From positions 8,308,001 to 8,372,000 of the forward strand of contig NZ_CP109592.1 in NCBI RefSeq assembly GCF_036250675.1: DNA of 64,000 nt, read 5' to 3'. The stretch comes from Streptomyces sp. NBC_01689 (GTDB lineage: Bacteria > Actinomycetota > Actinomycetes > Streptomycetales > Streptomycetaceae). Below, piece by piece: positions 51,701-60,585 of the stretch; the stretch's first letter is position 1; each line of letters starts with the position of its first letter. A model generated the notes under the pieces. That model was not told the DNA's origin. It saw only the letters and a list, made by a program, of their open reading frames with translations, and made no database searches. The translations under genes and the position numbers were made by a program.

Positions 51701-54700
51701 AACCCGAACGCGCCGCACGTGTCCTGGCCCTGGTCCGCGAGGAGGCCGCCGGTGCACTGGGGCTGCGCTCGGCGGAGTCCGTCGGTCCCGACCGTCCGCT
51801 GCGCGAACTCGGCATGGACTCGGTCACGGCCGTCGAGCTGCGCAACCGCATCGGTACCCGGATCGGCGCCGGACTTCCCGCCACCCTGCTCTTCGACCAC
51901 CCCACCGCGGCCCGGCTCACCACGCACCTGCTGACCACCGCGCTCACCGCGGCCGGCCCGCACGCCCCGCGGTCCGTACCCCGCCCGAGATCCGCCCCCG
52001 GCACCGCGCCCGCGACCGATGAGCCGCTGGCCCTGGTGGGCATGGCCTGCCGACTGCCCGGCGGTGTGCACGACCCCGAGGGCCTGTGGGACCTCGTCGC
52101 CGAGGGCCGGGACGCGGTCGGCCCGTTCCCCCGGTCCCGCTGGGACGTGACGGCGCTCTACGACCCCGACCCGGAGGCCCTGGGCAAGTCGTACGCCCGT
52201 GAGGGCGGGTTCCTCGACGACCTGGACTCTTTCGACGCGGGATTCTTCGGCATCACCCCGAAGGAGGCCGCCGCCATGGACCCGCAGCAGCGGCTGCTGC
52301 TGGAAACGGCGTGGGAAGCCCTGGAACGCGCCGGGATCGTCCCCGCCGACCTGGCGGGCAGCCCCACCGGTGTCTACGTCGGCATGTTCGGCAGCGGCTA
52401 TCTCGCGGGCTCCCGGCTCGACCAACTGGACGGATACGTCGGTACCGGTTCGGCGCTGAGCGTGGCCTCCGGACGGCTCGCGTACACGCTGGGCCTGCAC
52501 GGTCCGGCGCTGACCGTGGACACGGCCTGTTCCTCCTCGCTGGTGGCGCTGCACCTGGCGGCCCAGGCACTGCGCGCGGACGAGTGCGACCTCGCGCTCG
52601 CCGGCGGCGTGACCCTGATGGTGACACCGGGGACCTTCGTCGAGTTCAGCCGTCTGCGCGGGCTGTCCCCGACCGGCCGCTGCCGCTCCTTCTCCGACGA
52701 CGCCGACGGAGCCGTCTGGGCCGAGGGCGCCGGCATGGTCGTACTGAAACGGCTCGGCGACGCGCGCCGCGACGGCGACGAGGTGCTGGCCGTGCTGCGC
52801 GGTACCGCGGTCAACCAGGACGGCCGCAGCCAGGGACTGTCCGCTCCCAACGGCCCCGCCCAGGAGCAGGTGGTACGGCGGGCGCTGGAGCTGTCCGGGC
52901 TGGAACCCGCCGACATCGACCACGTGGAGGCGCACGGGACCGGCACCGGACTGGGCGACCCGATCGAGGCGAACGCCCTGGCGGAGGTCTTCGGCGCCTC
53001 CCGCCCGCAGGGCCGCCCCCTGCACCTCGGCTCCCTCAAATCCCACATCGGTCACGCGCAGGCCGCTTCGGGCGTGCTCGGGCTGATCAAGGTCGTCCAG
53101 TCGCTGCGCCACCACACGTTGCCGCGCACCCTGCACGCCGACACGCCCAGTCGCCATGTCGACTGGGAAGGCGGCGGGTTGCGGCTCCTGCGGGAGGCGA
53201 CACCCTGGCCTTCCACGGCGGAACGTGTCCGGCGAGCAGGCGTGAGTGCCTTCGGGATCAGCGGCACCAACGCGCATCTGGTCGTCGAGGAGGCACCGCG
53301 GGCCGAGCCGATTCCGGAGGCCGGAACCTGTGCGGAGCCCGAAACGGGTTCCGGGAAGCGGCTGTTCGTGCTCTCCGGGCGTGATGAGCGCGCCCTGCGC
53401 GGGCAGGCCGGACAGTTGTCCCGGTATCTCGCGCGGGGCGTGGCCCTGCCGGACGTCGCGCGCACCCTGGCGCGCCACCGCGGCCACTTCGAACGGCGGG
53501 CGGCGATCGTGGCGGGCGACCGCGACGACCTGCGCGCCCGGCTCGACGCGCTGGCGAGCGGACGGACCCCGGCGTCCCGCTCCCACGAGGGACGGACGGG
53601 CAAGGTCGCCTTCGTCCTCGCCGGGCACGGCGGTCAATGGCCGGGCATGGGTGTGGAGTTGGCGGACCGTTCGACGGCGTTCCACGAGGAGCTGTCCCGG
53701 ATCGACGAAGCGGTGCGCCGCCGTGTCGGCTGGTCGGTCCTCAACGTGCTGCGCGCGCCCGAGGAGTTCGCCCCGCTGGACCGGACGGAGTTCCTGCAGC
53801 CGGTGCTGTTCGCGCTGAACGCCGCACTGGCCGCGGCCTGGCGGGCCCTCGGCGTGCGGCCGGACGCGGTGGTCGGGCACAGTCTCGGCGAGATCGCCGC
53901 CGCGTACACGGCGGGCGCCCTGACCCTGGACGACGCCGCGGCCGTGGTGACCGGGCGGGCCGGCGCGGTCGCCCCGCTGGTCGGACAGGGCGGCATGCTG
54001 TCCCTGGAGCTGCCGCCCGCGGAGGTCGAGGACCTGCTCGCGCCGTACCGCGGACGGCTGTTCGTCGCGGCCGTCAACAGCCCCCGCTCGACGGCCGTGT
54101 CCGGCGACACCGACGCGCTGGACGGGCTGCGCGGAGAACTCGACGCACGGGGTGTCCCCGTACGGAACCTGTCGACCCCGTTCGCCTCCCACACCCCCCT
54201 GATGGACCCGGTCCGCGGGGACCTGTTCGACCGGCTCGCCGGCGTCAGGGGCACCCCCGCACCCGTCCCGCTCTACTCGACGGTGCTGGCCGAACCCGTG
54301 CCCGGTGACCGCCTGGACGCCGACCACTGGTACGCGAACCTCGGCCGCCCGGTCCGCTTCGCCGACACGATCCGGCGGATGCTCGACGACGGCTACCGCT
54401 GGTTCGTCGAACTGAGCCCGCATCCGTCCCTCACCGCCGCCGTCGAGGCGGTGGCGGCCGAGGCGGGGATCGACGCGGTGGCCGTCGGCTCGCTCAGCAG
54501 GCAGCGCGACGGGCAGGACCAACTTCTGTCCAGGCTCGGTGAGTTGTACGAGGCCGGATACACGCCCGACTGGCCGGCGCTGTTCCCGCGCGGGCGCCGG
54601 GCCGACCTGCCCACGTACGCCTTCAGCCGCGAGCGTCACTGGCTCGCGCCCGCGGCGCCCGCGACGGGTTCCGGTGGCTCACCCCTGCTCGGCACCCATG

Positions 54701-57700
54701 TCGAGGCCAGTGACACCCCCGACCGGCACCTCTTCCAGAGCGAGATCGACCTGAGCGACAGCCGCTTCGCCTATCTCGGCGACCATCGGGTCACCGGCGA
54801 GGTCTGGCTGCCCGGCGCCGCGTTCCTCGCCCTGGTCCTGGAGGCCGCGTCGGCGCTGCGGACCGGAAGTCAGGCGCGGGACGGCGACGGGGCATCGGAC
54901 GGCGGTACGGCACCGGACGGCGGTGGGACATCGGGCGTCGCTGAGGTGCGGCTCGCCGACGTCAGGTTCGAACGGCCCCTGGTGCTCGTCGCGGAGCGGC
55001 CCGTACGGGTGCAACTGGTCCTGCAACCTGCGAAGGACGGCTCGCGGGACTTCACCCTCTCCTCGGCTCCCGCCGGTGAACGGGGGGCCCGATGGGAGAG
55101 GCACGTCACCGGACGCGTGCTGACCGGCGCCGCCCCCTCCACGCCCGACGCTGCTGCGCCCGACGCCGCCGACGAGCCCGAAGCGCTGCGCGAGCGGTGC
55201 GGCGAGGAGGCCGACCTGCGGGCCGTCTACGCGGGACTGGCCGCCCTCGGCATCGACTACGGGCCGGTCTTCCGGGGCCTGGAGAAGGGATACCGCACGG
55301 ACTCCGAAGCGGTGGGGCGACTGGCCGGGCGGTCCGCCGACGGCCATCTCGTGCACCCCGCGGTGTTCGACGCCGCCTTCCACACCGCCGCTCTGCCCGC
55401 CCACGCCCCCGAGGGCCGCGCCTTCGTCCCCGCCGGTCTCGGCCGGCTGCGCTTCACGGGCCTGCGCGGCACCCCCGCGTGGACCACCTGCCGACTGCGC
55501 TCCGTGGCGGGCGACACCGCGCGACTGGACCTGCGGATCTGGGACGAACGAGAGCAACTGATCGTGGAGATCGAGGAGTTCGCCCTGACCGCGCTCACCC
55601 GGGCGGACGGCTCGCTCTACGAGACCCGCTGGCAGCCGCGTCCGGACGCACGGGAGCCCGCCCACCAGGACGGCTGGCTCGTGCTGACGGACGGGACCGG
55701 AGTGGGGAGCGCGCTCGCGGACCGGCTGGCCGCCACCTCGACACCGCACGTGATCGCCCGTCCGGGCAAGGCGTTCGGCACCGAGGGCCCAGGGCGCTAC
55801 GTCCTCGACCCGGCCGACCCGGAGCAGACGGCCCGGCTGCTCGACGAGGCGTTCCCCGACGGACCCCCCGCACAGGTGGTGCAGCTGTCCGCGCTCGACG
55901 CGCCTCCGATCGAGGACACCCGCACCGCGGAGGAGGCCGCCCGCAGGTGCTGCCTCACGACCCTGCACCTCGTGCGGGCGCTCACCGGCCGTGCGCGCGG
56001 CCGCAACCCACGGCTTTTCGTCGTCACGCGAGGCAGTCAGGCCGCCGACGGCAGCGCCCGGGTGACGCACCCTCAGCAGGCCCTCGCCTGGGGCTTCGGC
56101 CTCACGGTGGCCCAGGAGTACCCGGAACTGTCGACCACCCTGATCGACCTTCCGGCCGAGGATGGCGAGGACTCCCTGTGGACGCAACTGCGGCACGCGG
56201 ACGACGAACGCCTCCTCGCGCTGCGGGAGTCGGGCCGTCTGGTGCCGAGGCTGGCCCGCACGCACCCCGAGGACGGCGGTGGTCGGGACGGGATCACCGC
56301 GGACGGCGCGTACCTGATCACGGGCGGTCTCGGCGGACTCGGCCGAGTGGTCGCCGAGCGGCTCGTCCGGCAAGGCGCCCGTCGGCTCGCCCTGTTGGGC
56401 CGGGGTGGACCCGACGCGGACGCCCGGACCTGGATCGAGGGGCTCGAAGCGCGCGGAGTCACCGTGTGTCTCGCCCGCGCGGACGTCGCCGACCGTGACA
56501 GGCTCACGGCCGCGCTGGACACCGTACGGCGGGCGGCCGGGCCGATCGCCGGGGTCGTCCACACGGCCGGAGTCCTCGACGACGCCACCTTGGCCACCCT
56601 GACCGACGACCGTGTGCTGAGTGTGCTCGCCCCCAAGGTCCTGGGCACCGCCCTGCTCACCGAACTCGTCCCGGAGGCGACGAGGTTCGTCCTCTTCGCG
56701 TCGGCCGCGGGCCTGCTCGGCTCGGCAGGTCAGAGCCCGTACGCGGCGGCGAACGCCTTCCTCGACGCCTGGGCGCACCACCTGTCCCGCACCGGCCGCC
56801 GGGCGCTGAGCCTGGACTGGGGGGCCTGGGCCACAGTGGGCATGGCCGCCGGGCCCGGAAACCGGGCCGCCGAGACCGGACGCTCCGGGCTGCTCGCCTT
56901 CTCCCCGCAGGAGGGCGGCGATCTCTTCGAGCGGGTGCTCACCACCTCACGCCGCCAGCTCGCGCCCCTCGCCCTGGACCCGGACGCCCTGGCGCTCGAC
57001 CCGGACGCGGCCCGCACCCGCCCCATCCTGGGTGACCTGATCACCGCCCCCGCGGCCTCCGCGGACACGGAAGATCTGGTCACACGGGTGTTCGCGGCGA
57101 CATCGGAACCGGACCGGTCCGCTCGGCTCGAAGCGTATGTGCGGGTCAAGGTCACCGAGGTCTCCGGCGGTGCGGCCGAGATGTCCGCGACCACGGCCCT
57201 CAAGGAGCTCGGTCTGGACTCCCTGATGCTGGTCCGGCTGCGCAACGCCTTCGCGCGCGAACTCGGCGCCGAACTCCCCGCCGCCACGGTGTTCTCGGCG
57301 TCCGACATCCGGGGCCTGGCCCGAGCCCTGGGCGAGGTCCTGCCCGAACGGGGAGCCGGGGCGCGGGAGGAGAAGCGGCGGCCCGAGCCCGTACCGGAGG
57401 TGCCCGAGAGCGAACTGCGGCCCGCCACCCGCGACATGGTGCGGCTGCTGCGCGGCGCCCGGCCGGACATGCCGGACGCGGCGCACGCCGTCGGGCTGGC
57501 CGTACGGCTCACCACGCCGACCACGCGCGAGGCCCTGGCCGCGATCCTCACCCGGCTCGCCGCTCGGCACGCCGCCCTGCGCACGGCGTTCCCGGGCGGC
57601 GGCGGACAGGCCCGGCGGATGCGCGTGGACCGGGAGCCGGCCACGCCGCTCCTGCGCCGCACGGACGTGAGCGACGACGCCGGAGTCGACGTCGCCGACC

Positions 57701-60498
57701 GGCTGCGGCGGCTGCTGGAGCCACCGTTCGACCTGGCGGAGGGACCGCTGTGGCGCTTCGAGCTGCTGGACGGGGACGGGGACGGGGGTGCTGGGGCCGC
57801 GGGCGCCGAGGCCGACGAGAACGAGAACGAGAACGGGAACGGGAACGGGAACGGGGCTGAGGGTGCGGTCGATCGATACCTCCTGTTCGGTGCGCACCAC
57901 GCGGTGAGCGACCTGCAGTCGCTGTTGCTCGTCGCGGGGGAGATCGACACCGAACTGTCCGGCACCCCGCTCGGCGCCGAGGTCACCAACCGGGACCTCG
58001 ACCTGCTGGCCGAGGCGCAGCGCCCCGGCGACGCCCGGGCGGAGGATGCGGTGGAGTGGCGCGAGGCCTTCCACAGCGCAGCTCGTCTCGACCTGACCCT
58101 CGCCCGGCCCCGCCCGGCGACCCGCTCGTACCGGGCCGGGAGCGTGACCGTGGAGATACCGGACGGGCTCATGGAACGGGTCGCCGCGACCGCGAGCCGG
58201 CTCGCCGTGACGCCCGCCGCCTTCTGTCTCGGCACCCTGACGGTGCTGCTGGCCAGGGTGCGGGAACGGGAGCGTTTCGTGCTCGCCGTACCCGTCGACA
58301 CCCGGATCCACGCCGACGCCTTCGACGCGGTGGGCTTCTTCGGGGTACCCGTCCCGTTCCCGGCGCAGGCCGGGGCGGGCGAGCGGATCGAGGACGTGCT
58401 GCGCCGCACGGACGACCGCCTGGACCGGGTCCTCACCAAGGGAGCCATGTTCTCGGACGTCCTGCCCACGCTCGCGGGACAGGGACTGCACCGGGTGAAC
58501 GCACCTTTGGTGGAGGTGTACTTCAACTATGTGCGGTCCGCCGCCCGCAGCCTCGAACGGCTGGAGGTGCTCCCCGCCGGGACGGGTTACTCAGACCTCG
58601 ACCTCATGATCACCATGACCCCGGACGCGGGTCGCGTCCGCCTCGACCACAACCTCGACATCCTGGACGCGGCCACCTCGACGGACCTGGTACACCGCTT
58701 CCTGCGCCTGCTCGCGGACGCGGCGGACGACCCGACGACGGCGGTCGGCACGGCGCCCGGGAGGACCGTCTCGGCGGCAGTCGACGACGAGGCGTCAGCA
58801 TCAACCCCATCCACCGGCAGTCCCGTTGAGCGTCCGCGCCGACCGATCGTTCTCGCGGCCACCTTCGCGCTCGGCCATCTGCCGCTGCTCTGCGCGGCGG
58901 CCGTCGAGGAGGAGACGGGTGAGGACGGGACGCCGGAGGTGACCTCGGACGGGACAGCGGACGTGACACGGGACCACACGTCCGGCCGGGTGCGTGACGT
59001 GGGCGCGGCGGTCGCCGAAGCCCCGTACCACCAGGTGCTCGCCGCGCTGCGCGACCCGTCCGGCGTCTTCGCCGACCCCGCCTCGGTGGTGGGTGTGGTG
59101 CTGCTCCGGGCCGTGGACCTGGAACGGTTCGGCCCGGTGAGCGACGCGACGCTCGCCGAGCTGCGCACCGCGTACCTCGATGCGCTCAGGGCCCTCACCG
59201 GAGGGACCCGCAAGCCGCTGGTCGTGGGCTTCCTGCCCACCGCGCACCAGAAGGACCGTTTCACGCGCTGGGAGGACGACCTCGCCGCCGAACTCGGCGG
59301 CGTGCCCGGCATCGCGGTGCTCCGTCCGGACGACTGGACGCGCCACCACACCGTGGGGGAACGCTTCGACGAGCGGACCGATCGGCTGGCCCACCTCCCC
59401 TTCACCCCGCCCTTCCAGGCCGCGGTGGCCCTGCGGGTGGCCGAGATCGTACGAGCGGTGCGGAGCACCGCGCCGAAGGTCATCGCGGTGGACGGCGACC
59501 AGACCTTGTGGGGCGGGGTGGCCGGGGAGGCCGGCCCGGACGCGGTGGACCTGACGGGACCGCGCGCCCTCCTCGCACGCAGACTGTTGGAATGGCGGGC
59601 TTCGGGCGTGCTGTTGGCGCTGGTCAGCAACAACGACGAGGGCACGGTACGAGCCGTCCTGGATCGCCCGGACAGCCTGTTGAAGCCCGAGCACTTCAGC
59701 GCGTTCTCCGCCACCTGGGGGCCGAAGCCGGACCGCCTCGCCTCGGCGGCACGGGCGCTCGGCCTGGGACTCGACAGCTTCCTCTACCTGGACGACAACC
59801 CGGTCGAGATCGCGGCGATGCGCTCGGCGCTGCCGCAGGTGCTGTCAGTGACCTGTCCGCCGACCGCCGAACTCGACCAGTTCCTGCACCGGTTGTGGCC
59901 GTTGGTCCCACCGGCCGCGACGGCCGAGGACGGACTGCGGGCACGGTTCCACGCGCAGGAACGCGAACGGGACGCGGCTCGTGAACAAGCCGGGTTCGAG
60001 GAGTTCCTCGCCGGTCTGGAGCTCCACGTCGACATCCGGGCCCTCTCGGCCGACGACGTGGAGCGCGCCGGTCAACTCGTGCGTCGCACCAACCAGTTCG
60101 TCCTCCATCCCCGGTCCGCCGACGGCGGGGACCTGGCGCGCTGGCGCGCACACGGGGAGGTGTGGACGGCCGCCGCCCGTGACCGGTTCGGCGACTACGG
60201 ACAGATCGGCCTGTTCGCCCTGCGCGCGGAAGGCGGCCGACTGGACGTCCTCGCCTGGACGATGAGCTGCCGCGCGCTCGGCAGGGGAGTCGAGGAACGG
60301 ATGCTGCGGTGGCTGGCCGACCGCGCGGACCGACTCGGCTGCGCGAAGGTCCGGCTGACGGCGGAGCGCACCGCGCGCAATGTTCCGGCCCGGCGTCTGC
60401 TGGCCGCGCTTTGCGGCGGCGACCAGGACGACGAGCGCCTGGAGAGCGTGGTCACGCCGGACCAGCTGCGGGCCTTCCGCTCCTGGCGGCGACGGTGA
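45778..60498 (+). CDS. Type I polyketide synthase, two extension modules with C-terminal condensation and FkbH-like domains
   Basis: The 4,906-residue protein is read from ATG 45778 (MPANESPKHFPE); GTG 45718 is a weaker start. Domains by residue: ACP1 (Ser53, FGLGSRQ); KS1 (Cys286, His421, His461); AT1 (Ser752 in GHSQG, YASH 852, methylmalonyl type); DH1 (His1062, Asp1229, with the motif Pro replaced by Ser); a shortened ER-like block 1518-1695; KR1 from 1702 (Tyr1848, B-type LAD); ACP2 (Ser2015); KS2 (Cys2251, His2386, His2426); AT2 (Ser2702, FASH 2802); DH2 (HRVTGEVWLP from 3003, Asp3198); KR2 from 3512 (LDD, Tyr3655); ACP3 (Ser3815); a condensation-type domain (HHAVSD 4040); and an FkbH-like HAD-IIIC plus GNAT unit (DGDQTLWGG 4572, DDN 4672). 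There is no thioesterase. The FAAL-loaded acyl chain gains two units, probably as a diene. Specificity of AT2 and the last two domains is inferred. Confidence 0.93.
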   Translation: MPANESPKHFPETPATTSEDVRAWLTSAVAAAAGLAPSAVAPERPIAEFGLGSRQLVTLAANLSAWLGTPLEPSLVFNHPTIAAIAETVLGEGPDPAAGPAPASATPRPGTPVRADDDMAIISMACRFPGGADDPEGLWRLLAEGEDVVGEVPDGRWDTHALLDPDPEAEGKAYSLRGGFLTGIDRFDAPFFGISAREAAAMDPQQRLLLQTGWEAFERAGIVPESLNGSATGVYVGLYDSGYLASAGLDQLDGHVGTGSASSVASGRIAYTLGLQGPAVTVDTACSSSLVALHLAARALASGECDLALAGGATLLVTPRGHVEFSRLRGLSPTGRCSPFSTAADGVVWAEGCGLVLLKRLADAHRDGDRVLAVVKGSAVNQDGRSQGLSAPNGLAQERVLRAALDDAGLRPEDLDHVEAHGTGTRLGDPVEGRALASVFGPGRPADRPLRVGSLKSNLGHTQAAAGIAGVIKTVLSLGHELLPASLHAEIPTEHVDWATAGLRVHSRAEAWPRHGDRVRRAGVSAFGISGTNAHVILEEAPRDEPRPAAVTTAAPARRQDAEEPGTARAAVLFPLSARTLPALRGQATRLLDALTARPDTALPAVAAALAHHRTHFEHRAVVRAADRDELLAALRTLADGQPDAELVVGPRQSAPPGRLAFVFPGQGAQWPGMARELLDVSTVFADEFDRCDAALRPFTGWSVTAVLRGDEGTPSPDRVDVLQPVLFAVMVSLAAVWRARGVRPDAVMGHSQGEVAAACVAGALSLNDAAAVVALRSQALTAVSGTGAMAVVALPHTEVETHLAGLGGRVCVAAVNSGRSTVLSGDPEPLASLLADLDRQQVFVRRLDVDYASHSARVEPLRTTILDELDGITTCSTPVTWYSTVTGEPVTDELEAGYWYTNLREPVRFASTAERMMADGYRSFVELSPHPALVTALLTVGEDTGAEGLVAVGSLRRDEDGPACLDRAAAELHAHGRPVDWRRLVPDAGTAELPGSAVELPTYAWDPRSYWTGPEPAAGPSGLLDRAAHPLLGVQLQSVDETRWTFRDEWSPATADWLSDHRVFGRTVVSGTTLLEVCRAALAVARPDTPCDVTGLLLLAPLVLPEKGTVEVSVEVATAGSAPEITVHSRPRDRQDPGWTLHATASAAPPVPAATDRAPVWPRTAESVWSAGTYERLSALGLGYGPAFRGVRSVVTTAVEGELLARLALPPAARGRSDPYPVHPTLLDAALQVAAALDTGGASDGPVLLPVAVGRCVLPPGGTGDLTAVVRRTGGAGTDLTLDVTLWDADGAPAGRLEDVRLRAVHPADLNGASENGRHLYEVAWTAAPEEPAEAPDAVWAVHGDRSDPDVTAAVRGLEAAGRQVRETDADIVVRFWPRPTAGSEPASTAHELAALALAELRDLVTLADDRQPARTVWVTRGALATGAGDTVPGLAQSVLWGMARGARAEHPHLAPTLLDLDGTGPTGVLPFGDILTAAVAHVGEPELALRDGVLLVPRLGRARPADTLPVPAGDRYELTGLPTDPALATTEPHTLAPGQVRIQVHALALPAPGGGRSGTACAGVITEVAPVIETAPVTEAAVAEAPSGTGNPAPGLRVCARAETPPGSEAVVDARGLAVVPDDVPFTTAAALALTAGAPGGAGEPAEALRTALAGPGRPGRPRALPVTGAREALRRRSATGEPLVLDLTGRPGQAPADGTVLITGGLGAVGRHLARLLAEQGVPRLLLTSRRGTDDPRAEEVAAELTALGAEVGIAACDVADPEALSAVLAGVTPESPLRGVVHCAGVLADGVIAELTPERLARVLRPKVDGAAHLHRLTAGLPLGLFLLVSSAAGVVGSAGQSNYAAANAFLDQLAHHRTALGLPGVSVSFGAWAGEGLAAEHADLDRMARAGHRALTPDQGRGLVELALHRGTPHLVAWSLDLPRLRKNTAAAEDRSTALWRSLLPPPPPSRGDRHGGGESMAERLARLPEPERAARVLALVREEAAGALGLRSAESVGPDRPLRELGMDSVTAVELRNRIGTRIGAGLPATLLFDHPTAARLTTHLLTTALTAAGPHAPRSVPRPRSAPGTAPATDEPLALVGMACRLPGGVHDPEGLWDLVAEGRDAVGPFPRSRWDVTALYDPDPEALGKSYAREGGFLDDLDSFDAGFFGITPKEAAAMDPQQRLLLETAWEALERAGIVPADLAGSPTGVYVGMFGSGYLAGSRLDQLDGYVGTGSALSVASGRLAYTLGLHGPALTVDTACSSSLVALHLAAQALRADECDLALAGGVTLMVTPGTFVEFSRLRGLSPTGRCRSFSDDADGAVWAEGAGMVVLKRLGDARRDGDEVLAVLRGTAVNQDGRSQGLSAPNGPAQEQVVRRALELSGLEPADIDHVEAHGTGTGLGDPIEANALAEVFGASRPQGRPLHLGSLKSHIGHAQAASGVLGLIKVVQSLRHHTLPRTLHADTPSRHVDWEGGGLRLLREATPWPSTAERVRRAGVSAFGISGTNAHLVVEEAPRAEPIPEAGTCAEPETGSGKRLFVLSGRDERALRGQAGQLSRYLARGVALPDVARTLARHRGHFERRAAIVAGDRDDLRARLDALASGRTPASRSHEGRTGKVAFVLAGHGGQWPGMGVELADRSTAFHEELSRIDEAVRRRVGWSVLNVLRAPEEFAPLDRTEFLQPVLFALNAALAAAWRALGVRPDAVVGHSLGEIAAAYTAGALTLDDAAAVVTGRAGAVAPLVGQGGMLSLELPPAEVEDLLAPYRGRLFVAAVNSPRSTAVSGDTDALDGLRGELDARGVPVRNLSTPFASHTPLMDPVRGDLFDRLAGVRGTPAPVPLYSTVLAEPVPGDRLDADHWYANLGRPVRFADTIRRMLDDGYRWFVELSPHPSLTAAVEAVAAEAGIDAVAVGSLSRQRDGQDQLLSRLGELYEAGYTPDWPALFPRGRRADLPTYAFSRERHWLAPAAPATGSGGSPLLGTHVEASDTPDRHLFQSEIDLSDSRFAYLGDHRVTGEVWLPGAAFLALVLEAASALRTGSQARDGDGASDGGTAPDGGGTSGVAEVRLADVRFERPLVLVAERPVRVQLVLQPAKDGSRDFTLSSAPAGERGARWERHVTGRVLTGAAPSTPDAAAPDAADEPEALRERCGEEADLRAVYAGLAALGIDYGPVFRGLEKGYRTDSEAVGRLAGRSADGHLVHPAVFDAAFHTAALPAHAPEGRAFVPAGLGRLRFTGLRGTPAWTTCRLRSVAGDTARLDLRIWDEREQLIVEIEEFALTALTRADGSLYETRWQPRPDAREPAHQDGWLVLTDGTGVGSALADRLAATSTPHVIARPGKAFGTEGPGRYVLDPADPEQTARLLDEAFPDGPPAQVVQLSALDAPPIEDTRTAEEAARRCCLTTLHLVRALTGRARGRNPRLFVVTRGSQAADGSARVTHPQQALAWGFGLTVAQEYPELSTTLIDLPAEDGEDSLWTQLRHADDERLLALRESGRLVPRLARTHPEDGGGRDGITADGAYLITGGLGGLGRVVAERLVRQGARRLALLGRGGPDADARTWIEGLEARGVTVCLARADVADRDRLTAALDTVRRAAGPIAGVVHTAGVLDDATLATLTDDRVLSVLAPKVLGTALLTELVPEATRFVLFASAAGLLGSAGQSPYAAANAFLDAWAHHLSRTGRRALSLDWGAWATVGMAAGPGNRAAETGRSGLLAFSPQEGGDLFERVLTTSRRQLAPLALDPDALALDPDAARTRPILGDLITAPAASADTEDLVTRVFAATSEPDRSARLEAYVRVKVTEVSGGAAEMSATTALKELGLDSLMLVRLRNAFARELGAELPAATVFSASDIRGLARALGEVLPERGAGAREEKRRPEPVPEVPESELRPATRDMVRLLRGARPDMPDAAHAVGLAVRLTTPTTREALAAILTRLAARHAALRTAFPGGGGQARRMRVDREPATPLLRRTDVSDDAGVDVADRLRRLLEPPFDLAEGPLWRFELLDGDGDGGAGAAGAEADENENENGNGNGNGAEGAVDRYLLFGAHHAVSDLQSLLLVAGEIDTELSGTPLGAEVTNRDLDLLAEAQRPGDARAEDAVEWREAFHSAARLDLTLARPRPATRSYRAGSVTVEIPDGLMERVAATASRLAVTPAAFCLGTLTVLLARVRERERFVLAVPVDTRIHADAFDAVGFFGVPVPFPAQAGAGERIEDVLRRTDDRLDRVLTKGAMFSDVLPTLAGQGLHRVNAPLVEVYFNYVRSAARSLERLEVLPAGTGYSDLDLMITMTPDAGRVRLDHNLDILDAATSTDLVHRFLRLLADAADDPTTAVGTAPGRTVSAAVDDEASASTPSTGSPVERPRRPIVLAATFALGHLPLLCAAAVEEETGEDGTPEVTSDGTADVTRDHTSGRVRDVGAAVAEAPYHQVLAALRDPSGVFADPASVVGVVLLRAVDLERFGPVSDATLAELRTAYLDALRALTGGTRKPLVVGFLPTAHQKDRFTRWEDDLAAELGGVPGIAVLRPDDWTRHHTVGERFDERTDRLAHLPFTPPFQAAVALRVAEIVRAVRSTAPKVIAVDGDQTLWGGVAGEAGPDAVDLTGPRALLARRLLEWRASGVLLALVSNNDEGTVRAVLDRPDSLLKPEHFSAFSATWGPKPDRLASAARALGLGLDSFLYLDDNPVEIAAMRSALPQVLSVTCPPTAELDQFLHRLWPLVPPAATAEDGLRARFHAQERERDAAREQAGFEEFLAGLELHVDIRALSADDVERAGQLVRRTNQFVLHPRSADGGDLARWRAHGEVWTAAARDRFGDYGQIGLFALRAEGGRLDVLAWTMSCRALGRGVEERMLRWLADRADRLGCAKVRLTAERTARNVPARRLLAALCGGDQDDERLESVVTPDQLRAFRSWRRR
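57817..57855 (+). repeat. 6-base coding repeat (GAGAAC/GGGAAC) inside the condensation domain
   Basis: Three GAGAAC and then GGGAAC units encode an E-N-E-N-E-N-G-N-G-N-G-N-G run (residues 4014-4026). It lies in a loop 14 residues ahead of the HHAVSD active site. Copy number changes keep the frame. Confidence 0.85.
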
Positions 60499-60585
60499 GC
60501 GGGAGCGGGAGCATGACGGCCACCGCGCGTGGCCCGGTCCATGACAGCCGTACGGAAAGGGACATGACAGGGGTGAAGGGCTCAT

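Noticed and set aside
46503..54639. Long minus-strand frames opposite the PKS gene
   Set aside because: Shadows of the PKS coding frame, with no family signatures.
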